DNA of 64,000 nt from Coptis chinensis. Its lineage: Eukaryota > Streptophyta > Magnoliopsida > Ranunculales > Ranunculaceae. Position numbers and translations under genes: made by a program. Positions 1 through 11,397 of the stretch are shown one piece after another. Location of the stretch: contig JADFTS010000073.1 in the NCBI GenBank assembly GCA_015680905.1, positions 26,358 through 90,357 on the forward strand, given 5' to 3'. The notes under the pieces were generated by a model that was not told where the DNA came from, searched no databases, and was given only the letters and a program-made list of their open reading frames with translations. Position 1 is the first letter of the stretch. Each line of letters begins with the position of its first letter.

Positions 1-784
1 GTTAAATTTTTCTTGGTTGGTAACTTGGTTCTTTAAAGTACTTTGAGCTGAATTGGTCGTGTTTACAGTATGTAGCTGGTAATATATTTTTTGCTCTACT
101 TTTCATATTTGTTTGGGCTATGTTATATTTGTTTAGCATGCTCAATTTTGGTTTTAACTACTTTATTTGTCATTTTGCCGGGGTATATAGGAATATGGGT
201 ATATCATCTGATTGGATATATGTGATAATTCATTGGCATAATGTTACTAAATAATGATACATGTTTATCCATGTTTACTTCTTACAGTCCTTGATCAAAT
301 TTCAATGGCATGGGAACCATGTTACCATGATAATTCCACTAAACACATTCTCACAGTCCTCTGTGTTTCTTGGGGGTTTCGAAAGGATGTCACCAAATAG
401 AAGTCAGACCAAACGGGACCAAATAAATATCGATTCCTTTTCATAATTGATTTATTTTCTTAAAACAATGTCATTTATGACCAACATTCCTCATATTGTC
501 GTTCTAAAAGTTAAATTAAGCTTGGATATTGAATGATGATGACTCCGTTAGCAGAGCTACTAAGGGGAATATATAAATGGTTGGCTATGGATAGTTGGGA
601 AAATACTTACGTAAGGTAATTACATCAATTAACTGGGCAACCTTATGCCTTTTTATTTTAATAGGTTTTAATTTGCGAATTAGGATGTGATTCTATGCAC
701 ATTCGATCCACGATATTAACTCATTATCTTTGTTCTGATCCGGCCTTTAGTAGTAGAGTATCTTCTTCTTTGAAGCTACTATTT
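1..784. other. AT-rich intergenic DNA
   Basis: No coding similarity was recognised on either strand. Short open frames here have no family motifs, and no tRNA-like or terminal-repeat structure was seen. Confidence 0.5.
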
Positions 785-925
785 TAGCATATTGTTCATG
801 ATTGCTTAGAAGCTTCTTACCATTTTATTTCTATGCAATTTTAAAAGTTGGAGTTCTGTATCATAGCATATTGTTAGAAGCTTCTTACAATTTTATTTCT
901 ATGCAATTTTAAAAGTTGGGGTTTT
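785..925. repeat. Two-copy direct tandem repeat, about 70 bp
   Basis: The phrase beginning TAGCATATTGTT and ending TTTTAAAAGTTGG occurs at about 787-852 and again at about 864-918. The second copy lacks about 12 bases of the first. Both copies carry the same AGAAGCTTCTTAC core, so this is a local duplication with a small deletion. No function is suggested. Confidence 0.75.
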
Positions 926-1543
926 GTTTTTTCTTTTTCTTTTTCCTTTTAAAAAAAATTTGGTATTTGGACTCAAGTTTGTGTAGATTGTTTGATTTCG
1001 TTGGCATTCATAGGCCACGTTATTATCCATGAGCATGGTTTTCAACACGTAAAAAATTATATAATGAGACGAGATTAACAAATTATGGAGGCAACCGGAG
1101 GATATGAATATAAGCTGTTGAGGTACAGTCATGAATTATCAATGTAAGTTCTATCAATAAAATTTACCAAATATTTGTAGGGAGACATTTATAATCTACT
1201 TTCATTGTAGTAACAACAACCTTCTTGAATTGCTATTAATAATATTTCTTTGTAGAACGTTTCCTCTAAAAATGGGCACTTCTCCTCTTTAAGTCGGAGA
1301 AAGCTTTTAGAAAACCTATGAAGAGCTGATCAACGCAATAATGAGTGCATATGATGTTTTTAATTTGTTTTGATTCCAATTGGAGGTGGATAGAGCCTTA
1401 CTTACCAGGTAACAACAATGGTTTAGAGCATCTTTATAGAATTGCTAATTAGGATTATATTCAAAGAACAGTGAAATATTTTGGAAAATTTGTTTATATA
1501 GATAATTAATTAACTTGCAGTTCAATTTTCTTTTACATTTTGT
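926..1543. other. Intergenic DNA
   Basis: AT-rich DNA with no recognisable gene, RNA or element ends on either strand. Confidence 0.45.
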
Positions 1544-2042
1544 TTAATAAATAATACTCTAACCAAGGACACGATTATGGGCCAAAGTTTGGACTTTAGT
1601 AAAGTACATACATAATTAGAAGACTTTGGGCTTTTCACGTTGTTCATACATTTTTTTTGCTAGATACGCTGTTCGTTTTCACTATCAACTCTACATACGT
1701 TGATAAATAGTAGCAAATAAATAATAGTTCGGTTAATACGAATTTTATCGCTCCAATTCGTTGATTCTTCTTCCATCACAACTTAACGATTCAATATGTA
1801 AGTGCAAATTTATACATAAACAAAAAGTTCTTAATAAATAATACTCTGACCAAGGACACGACTATGGGCCACAGTTTGGGCATTTGTAAAATACATACAT
1901 AATTAAAAGACTTTGGACGCAAGTTTATACATGAACAAAAAAATTCTTCATAAATAATACTCTGACCAAAGACACGACTATGGGCCAAAGTTTGGGCTTT
2001 CGTAAAATACAAACATAATTAGAAGACTTTGGGCTTTTCAAG
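1544..2042. repeat. Three copies of a ~95-117 bp repeat
   Basis: The unit contains AAATAATACTCT, GGACACGA, TATGGGCC and AGACTTTGG in the same order. It starts near 1544, 1832 and 1949. The last two copies form a direct tandem of about 117 bp that also includes the upstream phrase with TTTATACAT and AACAAAAA. The first copy is separated by about 200 bp of other sequence. Open frames inside are by-products of the repeat. Confidence 0.8.
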
Positions 2043-3817
2043 ATATGCAGATTATCTTTCAGACCGTTGATCATGAAACGGCGTATGGAAAAGACAGGCT
2101 TGAAGAAGATGATAACGCGTTCGTAAACCTGGTGGAACAACTAACAAAATATCACATTTAATCATAGAATGAATGGGATTCCGTTTATTTCTTCACTTCT
2201 AATTCTAATCTCACTAATTATTCTTCTTCTTCCAGCTATTTATTATTCTTAATTCACATCCATCATATATAAAGATTATCTTCAAAGCATATTGTAGTAC
2301 AAAACACTTCCTCCTCTTGCTAAGGTTTGCCTACATCGTAACATAAAATATAACACAAAATGTTGCACAATGTAGCAACTACCACGAGCATGTTAAATTT
2401 TTTTTTCTTAATAAGGTGCATTGTAACTCAAATGTGTTGTTCAAATATGTAATTTCTTTCCTTTACTAAAGTTGAAAAAGTATGTAGTTGATTTCTTCAT
2501 GCCTTCACGTCTATTTTGTGTTTTGACATTAGCACTCAAGTTGAAAAAGTGTTACGTGCATTAGAAAGAATGAAGCAATAGTCTTTAATATCGAACTCTG
2601 GTATACCACATTCGGAATTCAAATGTAAATGAAGTCAACGTCCTCAATTACACGGTGGCTCGGGGAAACAAAATTAGGTAATGAGCCCCGAGAATTCAAA
2701 AAAAGTACTTCTTAAAATCAGACCATGCGAAGAAGATTATAAAGCTGAGAACTCAATTTGCAGAAATTTACAAGCCGATCAAGTTCATTATTCATAATAA
2801 GAGCTTATTCAATGGCTATATCAGATATCCAATTGCCTTATTTTTTATCTGTAAAAAAAATTATTGTTTTACTGCATAATTAATTGAATGCAAAACACTA
2901 ATGTAGCGTTTTTCCTATAATCCTTGGAGTATCTAACTTCATAATACAAATTATAATAAATGAGATATATTTGAAATACCGAGTTATAAATTATAATTTT
3001 CATATAACTGGACTTTACTAAGAAGAAACAAAACATCTCAAAAAAATTCATGGAGTTCACAATTGGAATTCATGTGATATCCTGTCACAATGTGATTGTC
3101 GCTATATTATTTCCAGCGCAACAACGCTCTCAAACTGCAACATACTATCATACTATCAATTTTCAAATGTTTAAAATGATTGTTTATTATTCACCACATA
3201 TGTTTTGAGTCATTAAGAACAATCAATTGCAACAAATGGCACACATCAATTACCAGGTTATATCTTCTTTGTTTAATTTGATGTCATATGCTCATTGCCA
3301 AATTTTAGATCAACCTATTTGTCGTTCTTTATATTAATAATTAAGTAAATGCTATGGATATTTATCTACTCATAGATAACTCCATTATTAATGCGTACAT
3401 GAAAACAATCCCCGTTCGTTGAACGGGCTCAAAAACTAGTGTAAGCAAATAATTGTACCTATTCAAATTTGTAATGTAACCCGAACCCACTGCTATGTGA
3501 CAGTATCAAGAAGCGCCATGATCAAAAGTGTTTAAACACCAGATGGTTATAAATAACCCGAACACAACACATAGAAATAGATAGAAGTTCCCGATTAACT
3601 GAACATAATAGATAGAAACTAAAATAGAAAATATTAATTCTAGGCGGAAGCATCTCATGCATGACTTGTGGTTTTCAACTAATTAGTAGAACATGTCCCA
3701 AATTCCCCACATGCACGGTCAGATTTCCCTGCAACAAATTCCACTGAATCAGAAACTCAAGTGATCAGAAGTATACTTCAAAATCATCAAAGACAGAATT
3801 TTATGCACTTTGAAGCA
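2043..3817. other. Intergenic DNA, nothing recognised
   Basis: AT-rich sequence without family motifs on either strand. No terminal inverted repeats, LTR ends or tRNA-like boxes were found by eye. Short open frames lack recognisable similarity. Confidence 0.45.
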
Positions 3818-4222
3818 GGGCCCAAAATATCGCCGAGATATCTGATATCTCGCCGATATATCAGGGTAAATTGGTACACCGATATCGATATTTCCGATAT
3901 ATATCCACCAAATATTGAACCCCTTTTTTTCCGAGATATATCGGAATTTCCGATATAAAAGTTTATATCGCCGATATAAACGATATTTCCGAGATAATCG
4001 ATATATATCGGTTGACTTTTTGACCAATTGTTAATATTGAAATTTCCGAAATATCCGATATATCCGAGATACATCGGCGAGATATCCGAGATATATCGGT
4101 GAGATATCCGATATTTTAGAAACTTTGGACTGGTCACCAAAAAAACCGAGATATCCAATATATCCGATATATCTCGGTTTTTTAGTACACCGATATATTA
4201 ACCGATATCGAAATTTTGGGCC
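3818..4222. mobile_element. GATATATCGG-rich MITE-like element, copy 1
   Basis: A 405-bp block bounded by GGGCCCAAAATATCG on the left and CGAAATTTTGGGCC on the right, which are imperfect inverted termini. The inside is almost wholly built of permutations of GATATATCGG and CCGATATATC in both orientations, so it can fold on itself at many points. A second copy lies at 18,141-18,546 with about 96% identity by eye. It has no transposase, so it is non-autonomous. I could not find a clear target-site duplication; the sequence TTTGAAGCA abuts this copy on its left and copy 2 on its right. Open frames across it are by-products of the repeat. The superfamily is unknown. Confidence 0.8.
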
Positions 4223-4719
4223 TTGGGTACGATTATATCCACTTGTTATCGACCAAAAAAGATAACCATTTCATGCCAAGTCCGAGACAAATATACACAA
4301 TCTCAATAGTTCTCAATGTTATCCCAGAAATTTGATCTTAATTTGCATCTCAATTTTGCATCAAAAAATAAATAAATAAATTGTATCTCAAGTTGACAGA
4401 GCTATATAAGAAAGCTAAAAAGTAAAAACTACACAAGTCAACGAACTTATATATAAGAAATGGGTCCACAACTATCTTTTGTAAAGCAAAGTTTGTTGAA
4501 CCAAAAAGCACTAGTGCGTAAGAAGTCTTTCACCCTAGTAGACGAACTTATAGGTACATAACACATTTTGTTTCAGTTTTATTGGTTGATAGTCGATGGT
4601 TTAGTTGCTTACATTGTGGAATTTTATATTCCCAAGATAATCCACTTGAACAACAAAGTGAGAGAGATCATACAGTCGCCAAAGATGTTGTTCCTGAAGA
4701 GCCTCATAGTTTTACCAGA
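4223..4719. other. Intergenic DNA
   Basis: No motif was recognised. The right side abuts the degraded copia gag and may hold its unrecognisable remainder. Confidence 0.4.
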
Positions 4720-5440
4720 ATCAGCTACGATTGCAATAGGTGTGTTTGATAAACTCGATGAACTGACTAGAATAGTTTGCATCCTTTTTATCAAGGCCCA
4801 GAAGTTCTTCTTGAACTTTTTGAAAGTCGGTGTCTTTGTGATCAAATACAGTGGCATTGTTGGCTTTGTGCAAAGGTGGGCATCCTGTTATATCCCAACA
4901 AAAATCAGAACTATGATTTGTGCACCCACAGTGCTCACAAGGAGCAAAATCACCCATACCACGACCACATCCACTCTCTTGGCTACGACCACGACTGGCT
5001 CTACCCTTTTTACCTCCATTACCATGACTAAAGGAAGAGTTATCATAATTATTGCTGCTTGGAGGGATCAATAAAGCTACACTATCATTATGCCTTGGAC
5101 GGGGTGCAGTAATACGAGAAAGACGAGAATAAGCTTCAAACAGAATAGGGAGCTTTGATTTAGCCTGAACTTGGGCCTTCACATTAGCAAACTCAGGACG
5201 TAGACCATATAGGAATTTTGAGACTCAAAATTCCTCTATTTGTTTCTTCAACTGATTGATATTTGTAGTCAGTGGGTGATAAATATGTAGTTCTTCCCAC
5301 TTGCTACAAAGAGACTTATAATACTCAGAAATAGACATATCTCCTTGAGTTAGTTCAAAGATGTTCTCATACAACTTGTGTGGAATCATTGGAAGTTTGA
5401 GTGTATAGTCCATATTTCCTGGGTTGGCAACTTGGCATAC
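4720..5440 (-). pseudogene. Ty1/copia gag fragment
   Basis: Minus-strand reading gives a UBN2-type copia Gag: TQGDMSISEYY and SKWEEL, then a stop codon at about 5,223, then GLRPEFANVKAQ and EAYSRLSRI. A CCHC zinc knuckle follows (CEHCGCTNHSSDFC, spacing C-x2-C-x4-H-x4-C). These are the nucleic-acid-binding and assembly parts of a retrotransposon Gag. No protease, integrase or LTR is present, so this is a truncated relic. Its 5' end meets sequence homologous to the intron of the neighbouring CASP-like genes, which suggests an insertion or rearrangement that removed exon 1 of the first CASP-like copy. Confidence 0.85.
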
Positions 5441-6845
5441 CTTTATGTCACTGTGCAAGGGACCAAAGATCACTAGGTTTTTTTTTTGGTCAAACTCATG
5501 TCATTTCATTACTGCAACTTGTAATGATCATTTCATACAATCCTTTTCTTCAGCTGTTTGCTTTGGCAATGGGGTCCCAACTACTCTGGAGCTTGGGACG
5601 TGCACGTCTTGATATTTATGCTTTGAGAACGAAGGGAGCCCTACAGCGCACCCTCGGCTGATCTTTGCCTTCGCTTACGGTGATTGGGTAATGATTTATC
5701 GCTATTAATCTTCATATAAATCCTGCATAGAGACGTACTACATTTTGCTGCTACAATTTTGAGACATGTGTGTTTGAACAAAACCTTTATTTTGTCGAGA
5801 ATATTATGAAAAATGAACTCTCTCTCTCTCCATTCTGAATGTGTTACTTAATGGCGCATTATATTAGGGAAGTGTGATATGTGTTTTAACTTGTAAATTA
5901 TTCTATCTGCTGTAATTCATTCCGCACAACTTCCTGTATGTGTGGAGGTTCCTAAGAAGTGTAAGATGCAAGACTATGGCCTGAAAACTGATGGTTGTGG
6001 GTCTAAACCTATCTCCCACCAAAACTTAAAATGGTAGGCTCAAACATCCAGCTATATAAAACTTCTTAGAGCAAGTCCAATGGGGTGTTATATGGGCTGC
6101 TAAAGGTCCATATAGCACCCCAAACACCAAAATGTCATTCCAATGGAGCTGCTAGAAGGGTCCTAAATATGGCTGCTGTGATAAACCCCAGCCAAATTTG
6201 TGGCTTTGTCTAGTAGCTGCCACAATTATGTTCCGGGAGACGGACGTCAGATTTTCTACCGTCTGTATGTTAAATTTCGACGGACGGTACACTTTCTGCC
6301 GTCTGTGCTTTAACTTTCAACTTAAGTTATGAAAATATTGGACAGACGGCAGACTTTCTGCCATCCGTATCAATTTGGCACTCCAACTTTAAAACCCCAT
6401 TGGAACTGTTTTTCGGTTTTCACATGCCAAATTTGACTTGCCTAGCTAAAGCTGCCAAAAAAGCTTAAGTGACACCTTTTAGCAGCTCTCCATTGGACTT
6501 GCTCTTAGATACTTCCACAAAGCTTACAGGTCTCAGTGAAGATGGTCCCTCTGTTCCTCAATTTTTTAAAAATTTCTTTGACAAGTGAGACTCTTTAGTA
6601 AATTACTGCAGGTGACTGTCGCTCTATCACTGGCGACAGCTTGCTCATCAGCGGCGGTGACAGTTTTATATGTTACAGATTAGAACGTTTGCAGTCAGCA
6701 TCCAGCACTCTATTGCATCAGATTCCAAGTCTCTGTAGCTTTGGATTTCATCACTTGGCTCCTCATTGCCATAGGTTCTCTTGTTACGTTTTGGATACTG
6801 GGATCTGTTGGAAGTTGGAAGTTGGAAGTGCGCTCCTCCTCACTC
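5441..6845 (+). pseudogene. CASP-like family 5 pseudogene (copy 1 of 3)
   Basis: Homologous to the two CASP-like genes downstream, including intron sequence (the phrase GGGACC.AAGATCA upstream of exon 2 and the GTGGAGGTTCCTAAGAAGTG block in intron 2). Exon 2 (5,554-5,687) has indels and a stop: after WSLGRARLDIYALRTK the frame ends at TGA. Exon 3 (from 6,612) reads SLATACSSAAVTVLYVTD and then an in-frame TAG at 6,681-6,683, followed by homologous but uninterpreted sequence (FQVSVALDFITW). The normal stop is lost. Exon 1 is missing; a copia gag fragment lies where it should be. Intact members are four-span membrane proteins of about 154 aa. Not expected to make protein. Confidence 0.88.
6069..6504. 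mobile_element. PIF/Harbinger-type MITE in the CASP-like pseudogene intron
   Basis: A 436-bp element with inverted termini GAGCAAGTCCAATGG and CCATTGGACTTGCTC. It is flanked by a 3-bp TTA duplication (6,066-6,068 and 6,505-6,507), the hallmark of PIF/Harbinger (Tourist-like) insertions. Inside, the GACGG/CCGTC words recur several times around TTTCTGCC. It has no coding capacity. It is absent from the homologous introns of the two intact paralogues, so it arrived after the triplication or was lost from them. Confidence 0.82.
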
Positions 6846-7561
6846 CCTCAGTCGAACACAGTTAATCAGGCACGCATTATACTGCTTAATTAGGTTTAGA
6901 TGTTAATAGTTCTATACCACACCCCTTACTTTTTGGGTGTTCCTAATATGTAAAAGGAATTTATAGGTAATGTATATATTGTCATTCTGTTTTACTGTTT
7001 TACTGCATCAGTTTTAGTAGAAACGTTGATTCTTAAACCTGTGGATGCAATATCTGCATAAGTGCACATATCCCGCCATCAATGGAGAGAAACAAGAAAA
7101 GTGATTAATCAAGAGCAAAACTTACGATATTGCTTACATTGGAATGTAAAATTCCAAGTATACATTGGCTGTATATTTTCGCTAGGAGTGTTGTTCTGGT
7201 TCATGGCCAGTGTCTGATCTAGTTAAGAACATCGAGGGTTACGGTTCTTGAACACCTTGATCTCTTTTTAAACAAGAAAACGAACTACAGTACAAACGGT
7301 CTCATTTACTCTATTTGATGGTGATATATATTTCATTAATTAGCCATATACGTCAATCTCAGATCATTGATGTTTCTTGTGTAGACCATCTTTTGTTTTC
7401 AGACCATATGGAAGTAATTCGAAAATGCAACTAATCCATCCATTCTCAGTTTGCATGTGTCCTACTGTGGATTTTCTTAATCTAATGCAAACGCGAAAAC
7501 ATGCATTGAAATACAATAATCTTGTGTGTGGGTTTGGCGCTTTAAAATACCGTGGGGGATA
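6846..7561. other. 3' flank shared with the CASP-like paralogues
   Basis: The stretch from about 6,860 to 7,230 (phrases such as CTGTGGATGCAATA, TTGCTTACATTGG and CTAGGAGTG) resembles the flanks after both intact CASP-like genes (about 12,905-13,220 and 15,980-16,320). The tandem duplication unit therefore extended beyond the coding exons. The remaining DNA up to 7,561 has no recognised content. Confidence 0.6.
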
Positions 7562-8969
7562 ATGGCTCAAAGCCAGTCACAATCCAGTATTACTACTCCA
7601 CGTAAGCAAAGTCAAGAGACCATTTTTCTTTTCGTTTCTGTTTCTGCGATCAAAAACCCTTATTACCTTCTCGCGCCCGCTCTCTCTCTAACCCAAAATG
7701 GTACTTTTCCTTCCTCCTACCGCAACTTTACTGGAACTCACCCCTCCCGTACACACACCACCACCACCCCAGAGTTTTTTTTCTTTTTCAATTTCACGAA
7801 CAGGGAAGAGCTTCTGGCATATGTTAATGCATTGCAAGCAGTCAAGCACAAGTTGAAAGGTTCTATATTCTCATCTCTTGTTGTCAGACAATTTGCATAA
7901 AATTTGTTATGTTTTCTGTTTTTGATGGTTTCCTAGCTATGATCAATCGCTTGCTTCCAAACCTGGTTTTGCATTACGTTTCTGATTTTCCATATTGCAC
8001 CATACCATCTTTTATTAGTTCACTTATCTTATTTGTTTTATTAGTCAATATTTTGTTCAATTTGATGAATAAGTACGTTTCATTTTCAATATAATATGTC
8101 GTTGTCATGTTGATCTATGGTTGCCTTGATTTTCAGCATTAGGCCATGTCAGAATAACTGTACCTTAAGCACGATTCTGCATTTCATAGGAAGAATGGTT
8201 TTATGAATCTCAACGTAAAAGCATGGCTGAAAGTGCAAGTTTTGTTTATAAATGATAGCTATTCTAATTCCACCCAATTTTAATTAACACATCCAAAGGC
8301 TTGACATGCTGGTTTCTGTTAGTGTCAAAGGTCACACTATGCATAATGACTTCAAATCTCTTGTCATTTTTGAAGCAGCAAGCATTTCTTGTAAAACCCC
8401 TACAAGAATCAGTAGTGTAAAGCAGCACACATTCATGTTTCCAAAATTTAATCCATATCCTTAAGAAAAAGGTAGTGTAACGTGTGCAATCAGATGAATC
8501 TTTGTTAGAGTGGTTCATTGTTGTTTAAGAGTTCTTATTAAGGTTTAAGCCCATTTTCGTTTCTTCCAAATTATGAAAACTTAACAGTTGTCATCATTTT
8601 GACAGACAACAAAGTGATACAAAGCAGGTTCTTGAAGAGAGGATGGAGTCCTGTTCAGATACTATTGACTTGCTTCCATTGACAAAGCACGTGGACTTGT
8701 CATATGAGAATGTGGATAAAGCATGTCTCAGCGATTCGAGATCAATATCAGTTTCTAGGGATGGTGTAGTTCAGTTGGATGTTGATCAGGTTCATCCCCG
8801 ATCCATAGGAGATGGTGAGTGGAGTGATGTACAGGCAACAGATTCAAGGATATCTGATGTAAGGGAAATCATGCCCGAGGCAACAGGTACTAGCTTAGAT
8901 ATTCTTGTGATAACTCTACCAGTTGATGACCACCGTGAGCATGACAGAAACTCGTTTCATCAACCTTGA
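7562..8969 (+). CDS. Unidentified gene, two or three exons
   Basis: I do not recognise the family. A possible start is at 7,562 (MAQSQSQSSITTPRK), with a donor-like GTAAGC just after it. A small exon near 7,805 encodes EELLAYVNALQAVKH. The 3' exon begins after a pyrimidine-rich stretch and CAG near 8,606 and reads QQSDTKQVLEERMESCSDT through DRNSFHQP to TGA at 8,969. Phase agrees if the small exon ends at CACAA before GTTGAA (about 7,850). The predicted product is hydrophilic and acidic, with a short helical, coiled-coil-like start and no membrane segment. Exon boundaries are inferred and the gene could be a fragment. Confidence 0.35.
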
Positions 8970-9641
8970 TATTTGACGTCTGTAAAAGAACTTAAAAAAT
9001 GTGAGAGTCCATAAGTTTTTTTGAGTGACATTATTTGTAGCAGTCAGTTCAGTTCAATCAATTTATAGATCTCTGTCTGTGCAGTGTTCAACTTTGGGTG
9101 TATGTATGTCTTTGAAATCTTTTAACTTATATATATCCAAATTGGTGATAAGTGCTGGTGTAACACTATAACGCTGATTTTTGAAACAGTTAGAGATTAT
9201 GTATTTATGTTGATGGTGATATCAAGGATACCTGTTGTAAAACTTTCTAGATATTGACAATTGTGTTTATATGACACTAATGAAAGCGAACTGCAGAGGC
9301 GTTAACATGGGAGTAATTGACATTTTGATATTTGCATTTAAAGCCTCTGGATAAACAACTTGCACTTGTATTTCATTCTGCGGCATTGATTTTGTTCAGT
9401 CAGAAATTGCAAAAAATGATTTAGTGAATTAACACTACTCAAAGAGGCAAAAGATCCAATTGATTTTTCAAGAGTGTAAACACTGAGAAAAAGCCATCCT
9501 CTTCTGAAAAATCAGGAAAGCTTAGTTACATCTTCTTTGGAAACAGTACAGTAAGGTTACAAATTCTGTAATGAACAAGATCTCAAATGATCGTCAAATC
9601 AATGTATACAGCTTCAGTTGATGATACTGAGAAAAAGGCTT
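8970..9641. other. Intergenic DNA between convergent units
   Basis: Probable 3' untranslated sequence of the unknown plus-strand gene, and the 3' flank of the minus-strand beta-amylase relic. No other feature was recognised. Confidence 0.4.
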
Positions 9642-10426
9642 TCAACAATATGCAAGTGCAACTCGGACCTTCTTAGCTGCTGATGTGGACAAGCATAATT
9701 CACTCCCTCCAAAATTTAGCTTGGCCTGAAAATTACTACCATGTGATATCTGCTTCACAAATTCAGTGAAGCAGGTCCAGTTATCACGTTCAAATAGAGT
9801 CTGCCCCATTCTCAGAAAGTTGAAGGAGAAGAACAGCTCGTCAAGACCGTCTGAATAAAACCTGGACATCTTCAGCACCTGCTACAATGACTGGTTATTG
9901 AGTCTTGCTACAGAATTTTCACCATCAAGAGGTAGATCAGATGCCCAGGCAGCCAACAGAATTTGTCTAAGCAACCCTTCTGAACTGCTGAGTGGATGCA
10001 TCTGCTTCTCCTCCGAGTCTCTCATTTCAAAGCCAACACAGCATAAGATCACTCCATACCTACCAAAGAGGCGAGCTATGGGGAGGTATCCATCTCTGAT
10101 AGAGGTATTGTAGTAACCAGCAGTCAACTCAGACAGATGAGATTCGGTGCCATAGTGCCAGTGCATCCCTGCCAATTTCCCAGAAATGCTTACTCCAGTC
10201 CCCCAAAATATGGTTTATGCCGTCAGACACAGCCTCTCCCCATGTAGAAGCAACATACCAGAGTGCCATTCAAGAAAAAATCTGCCGTATTCCAAGACCC
10301 ATCACTTTTAAAAAATTCTGTTTCTTCAGGATTCTGCATCAAATTGCCAGCTCCAAGATGACCACCATTTCCCCACTCTCGCATTCCAACCTCTTGTGCG
10401 CATGCATTCAGAGAAGCAAGCATATA
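9642..10426 (-). pseudogene. Beta-amylase (GH14) pseudogene, C-terminal exon
   Basis: Minus-strand sequence opens after an acceptor-like TGTACAG and reads the C-terminal third of a plant beta-amylase: NPEETEFFKSDGSWN, then after a frameshift near 10,276 SGMLLLHGERL, HWHYGTESH, ELTAGYYNTSIRDGYLP, DLPLDGENSVAR and FLRMGQTLFERDNW. The conserved GEN.. segment carries the family's second catalytic glutamate. Lesions are the frameshift, TAA at 10,215-10,217 and TAG at 9,882-9,884. No upstream exons with the first catalytic glutamate were found. Intact enzymes release maltose from starch ends; this copy should be dead. I cannot assign the subfamily. Confidence 0.9.
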
Positions 10427-11397
10427 CTGTACAATTGAAGAGAAGAAAATTGAATCTAAAGCAATCCCATTGTATAACAATACACAAGGTATAGTTGTAT
10501 TTGTATAGTGTATAATGTTTATACAAACAAATGTGGCAAAACTATAAATTCCATATCATAGCACCTTAAGAACAAACTGTCATAGCAGGAACTCCCTCCC
10601 TTTTACCCCACAAAATCGTTAACAAACTGTCAATTACCCTTATAATTCAGATTCACGACCAAAATAATGTCCTAAACAAAATGGAATTTAACGTCTTGCA
10701 CTCCCGCTCTGAAGGTAATTTTATTCGTAACAACCAATGAGTGAAGAATCGCTGGAAACCTTGGGAGATGGGTTGCAATGTAAATAATTTAACAACCAAT
10801 GAGTGAACAAACAATTTATTTTAAGACAGAATGTAAATAAATCGAAACAAATCAAGGCTTATTATTATTTCTCTAGTTCTTGCAGTTAGCCAACAAACGG
10901 GACGTTCTTTGTCGACACTACATCAACCAATCAATCAATTAGATCAAATTAACAAACGAAACCTCAACAAATCAATTTACCTGGTCACACGTCTTTGAGA
11001 GTCCAAAGAATTGATCTTTATCACATTTGACTCGTTTTGAAGATGGGGAAAAGAGAATGGGAACCTTACGTGGATATGACACGTCACCAGCCACCTCATT
11101 GTGCTTTGGTGTGTGATTAAATTAGATAGTTAGCCAAGTGTACCAATTCAAGAAACTATAAAGTCAAAAGTTACAAAAAAAAACGCGCTAAAGAGCACTA
11201 TAAAATGTACCAATTCAAGAAACTGGAAAGAACAGAGCAACCAGCAACGTGACTGAATTCAGATAAAAGACAAAACAAACGTTAATACCTTTACTGAACA
11301 TCTCCATCATGCGTTTTCATTTACTTCAAAACCACTTTGTTGGATCAATGAAATTGGTTTTGGGGAAGTGGAGAGAGAGAGAAAAAAGAAGAAGAAA
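10427..11397. other. Intergenic DNA and promoter side of CASP-like copy 2
   Basis: No coding motif or element ends were seen. A purine-rich GAGAGAGAGA tract directly precedes the start codon of CASP-like copy 2 and is probably its 5' untranslated region. Confidence 0.4.

Noticed and set aside
3749-4158. Overlapping open frames on both strands rich in Tyr, Ile, Ser and Arg (and the same at 18,075-18,580)
   Set aside because: They are by-products of the GATATATCGG word repeats; the same peptides appear on both strands and in shifted frames, with no start context or homology.
4568-5074. 168-aa plus-strand open frame
   Set aside because: It is the antisense shadow of the copia gag, which has a recognisable zinc knuckle and Gag motifs on the minus strand.
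7526-7900. Single-exon 124-aa protein
   Set aside because: The middle of this frame reads through a pyrimidine-rich intron-like stretch (poly-Phe, Thr-rich) ending in an acceptor; only its ends look coding.
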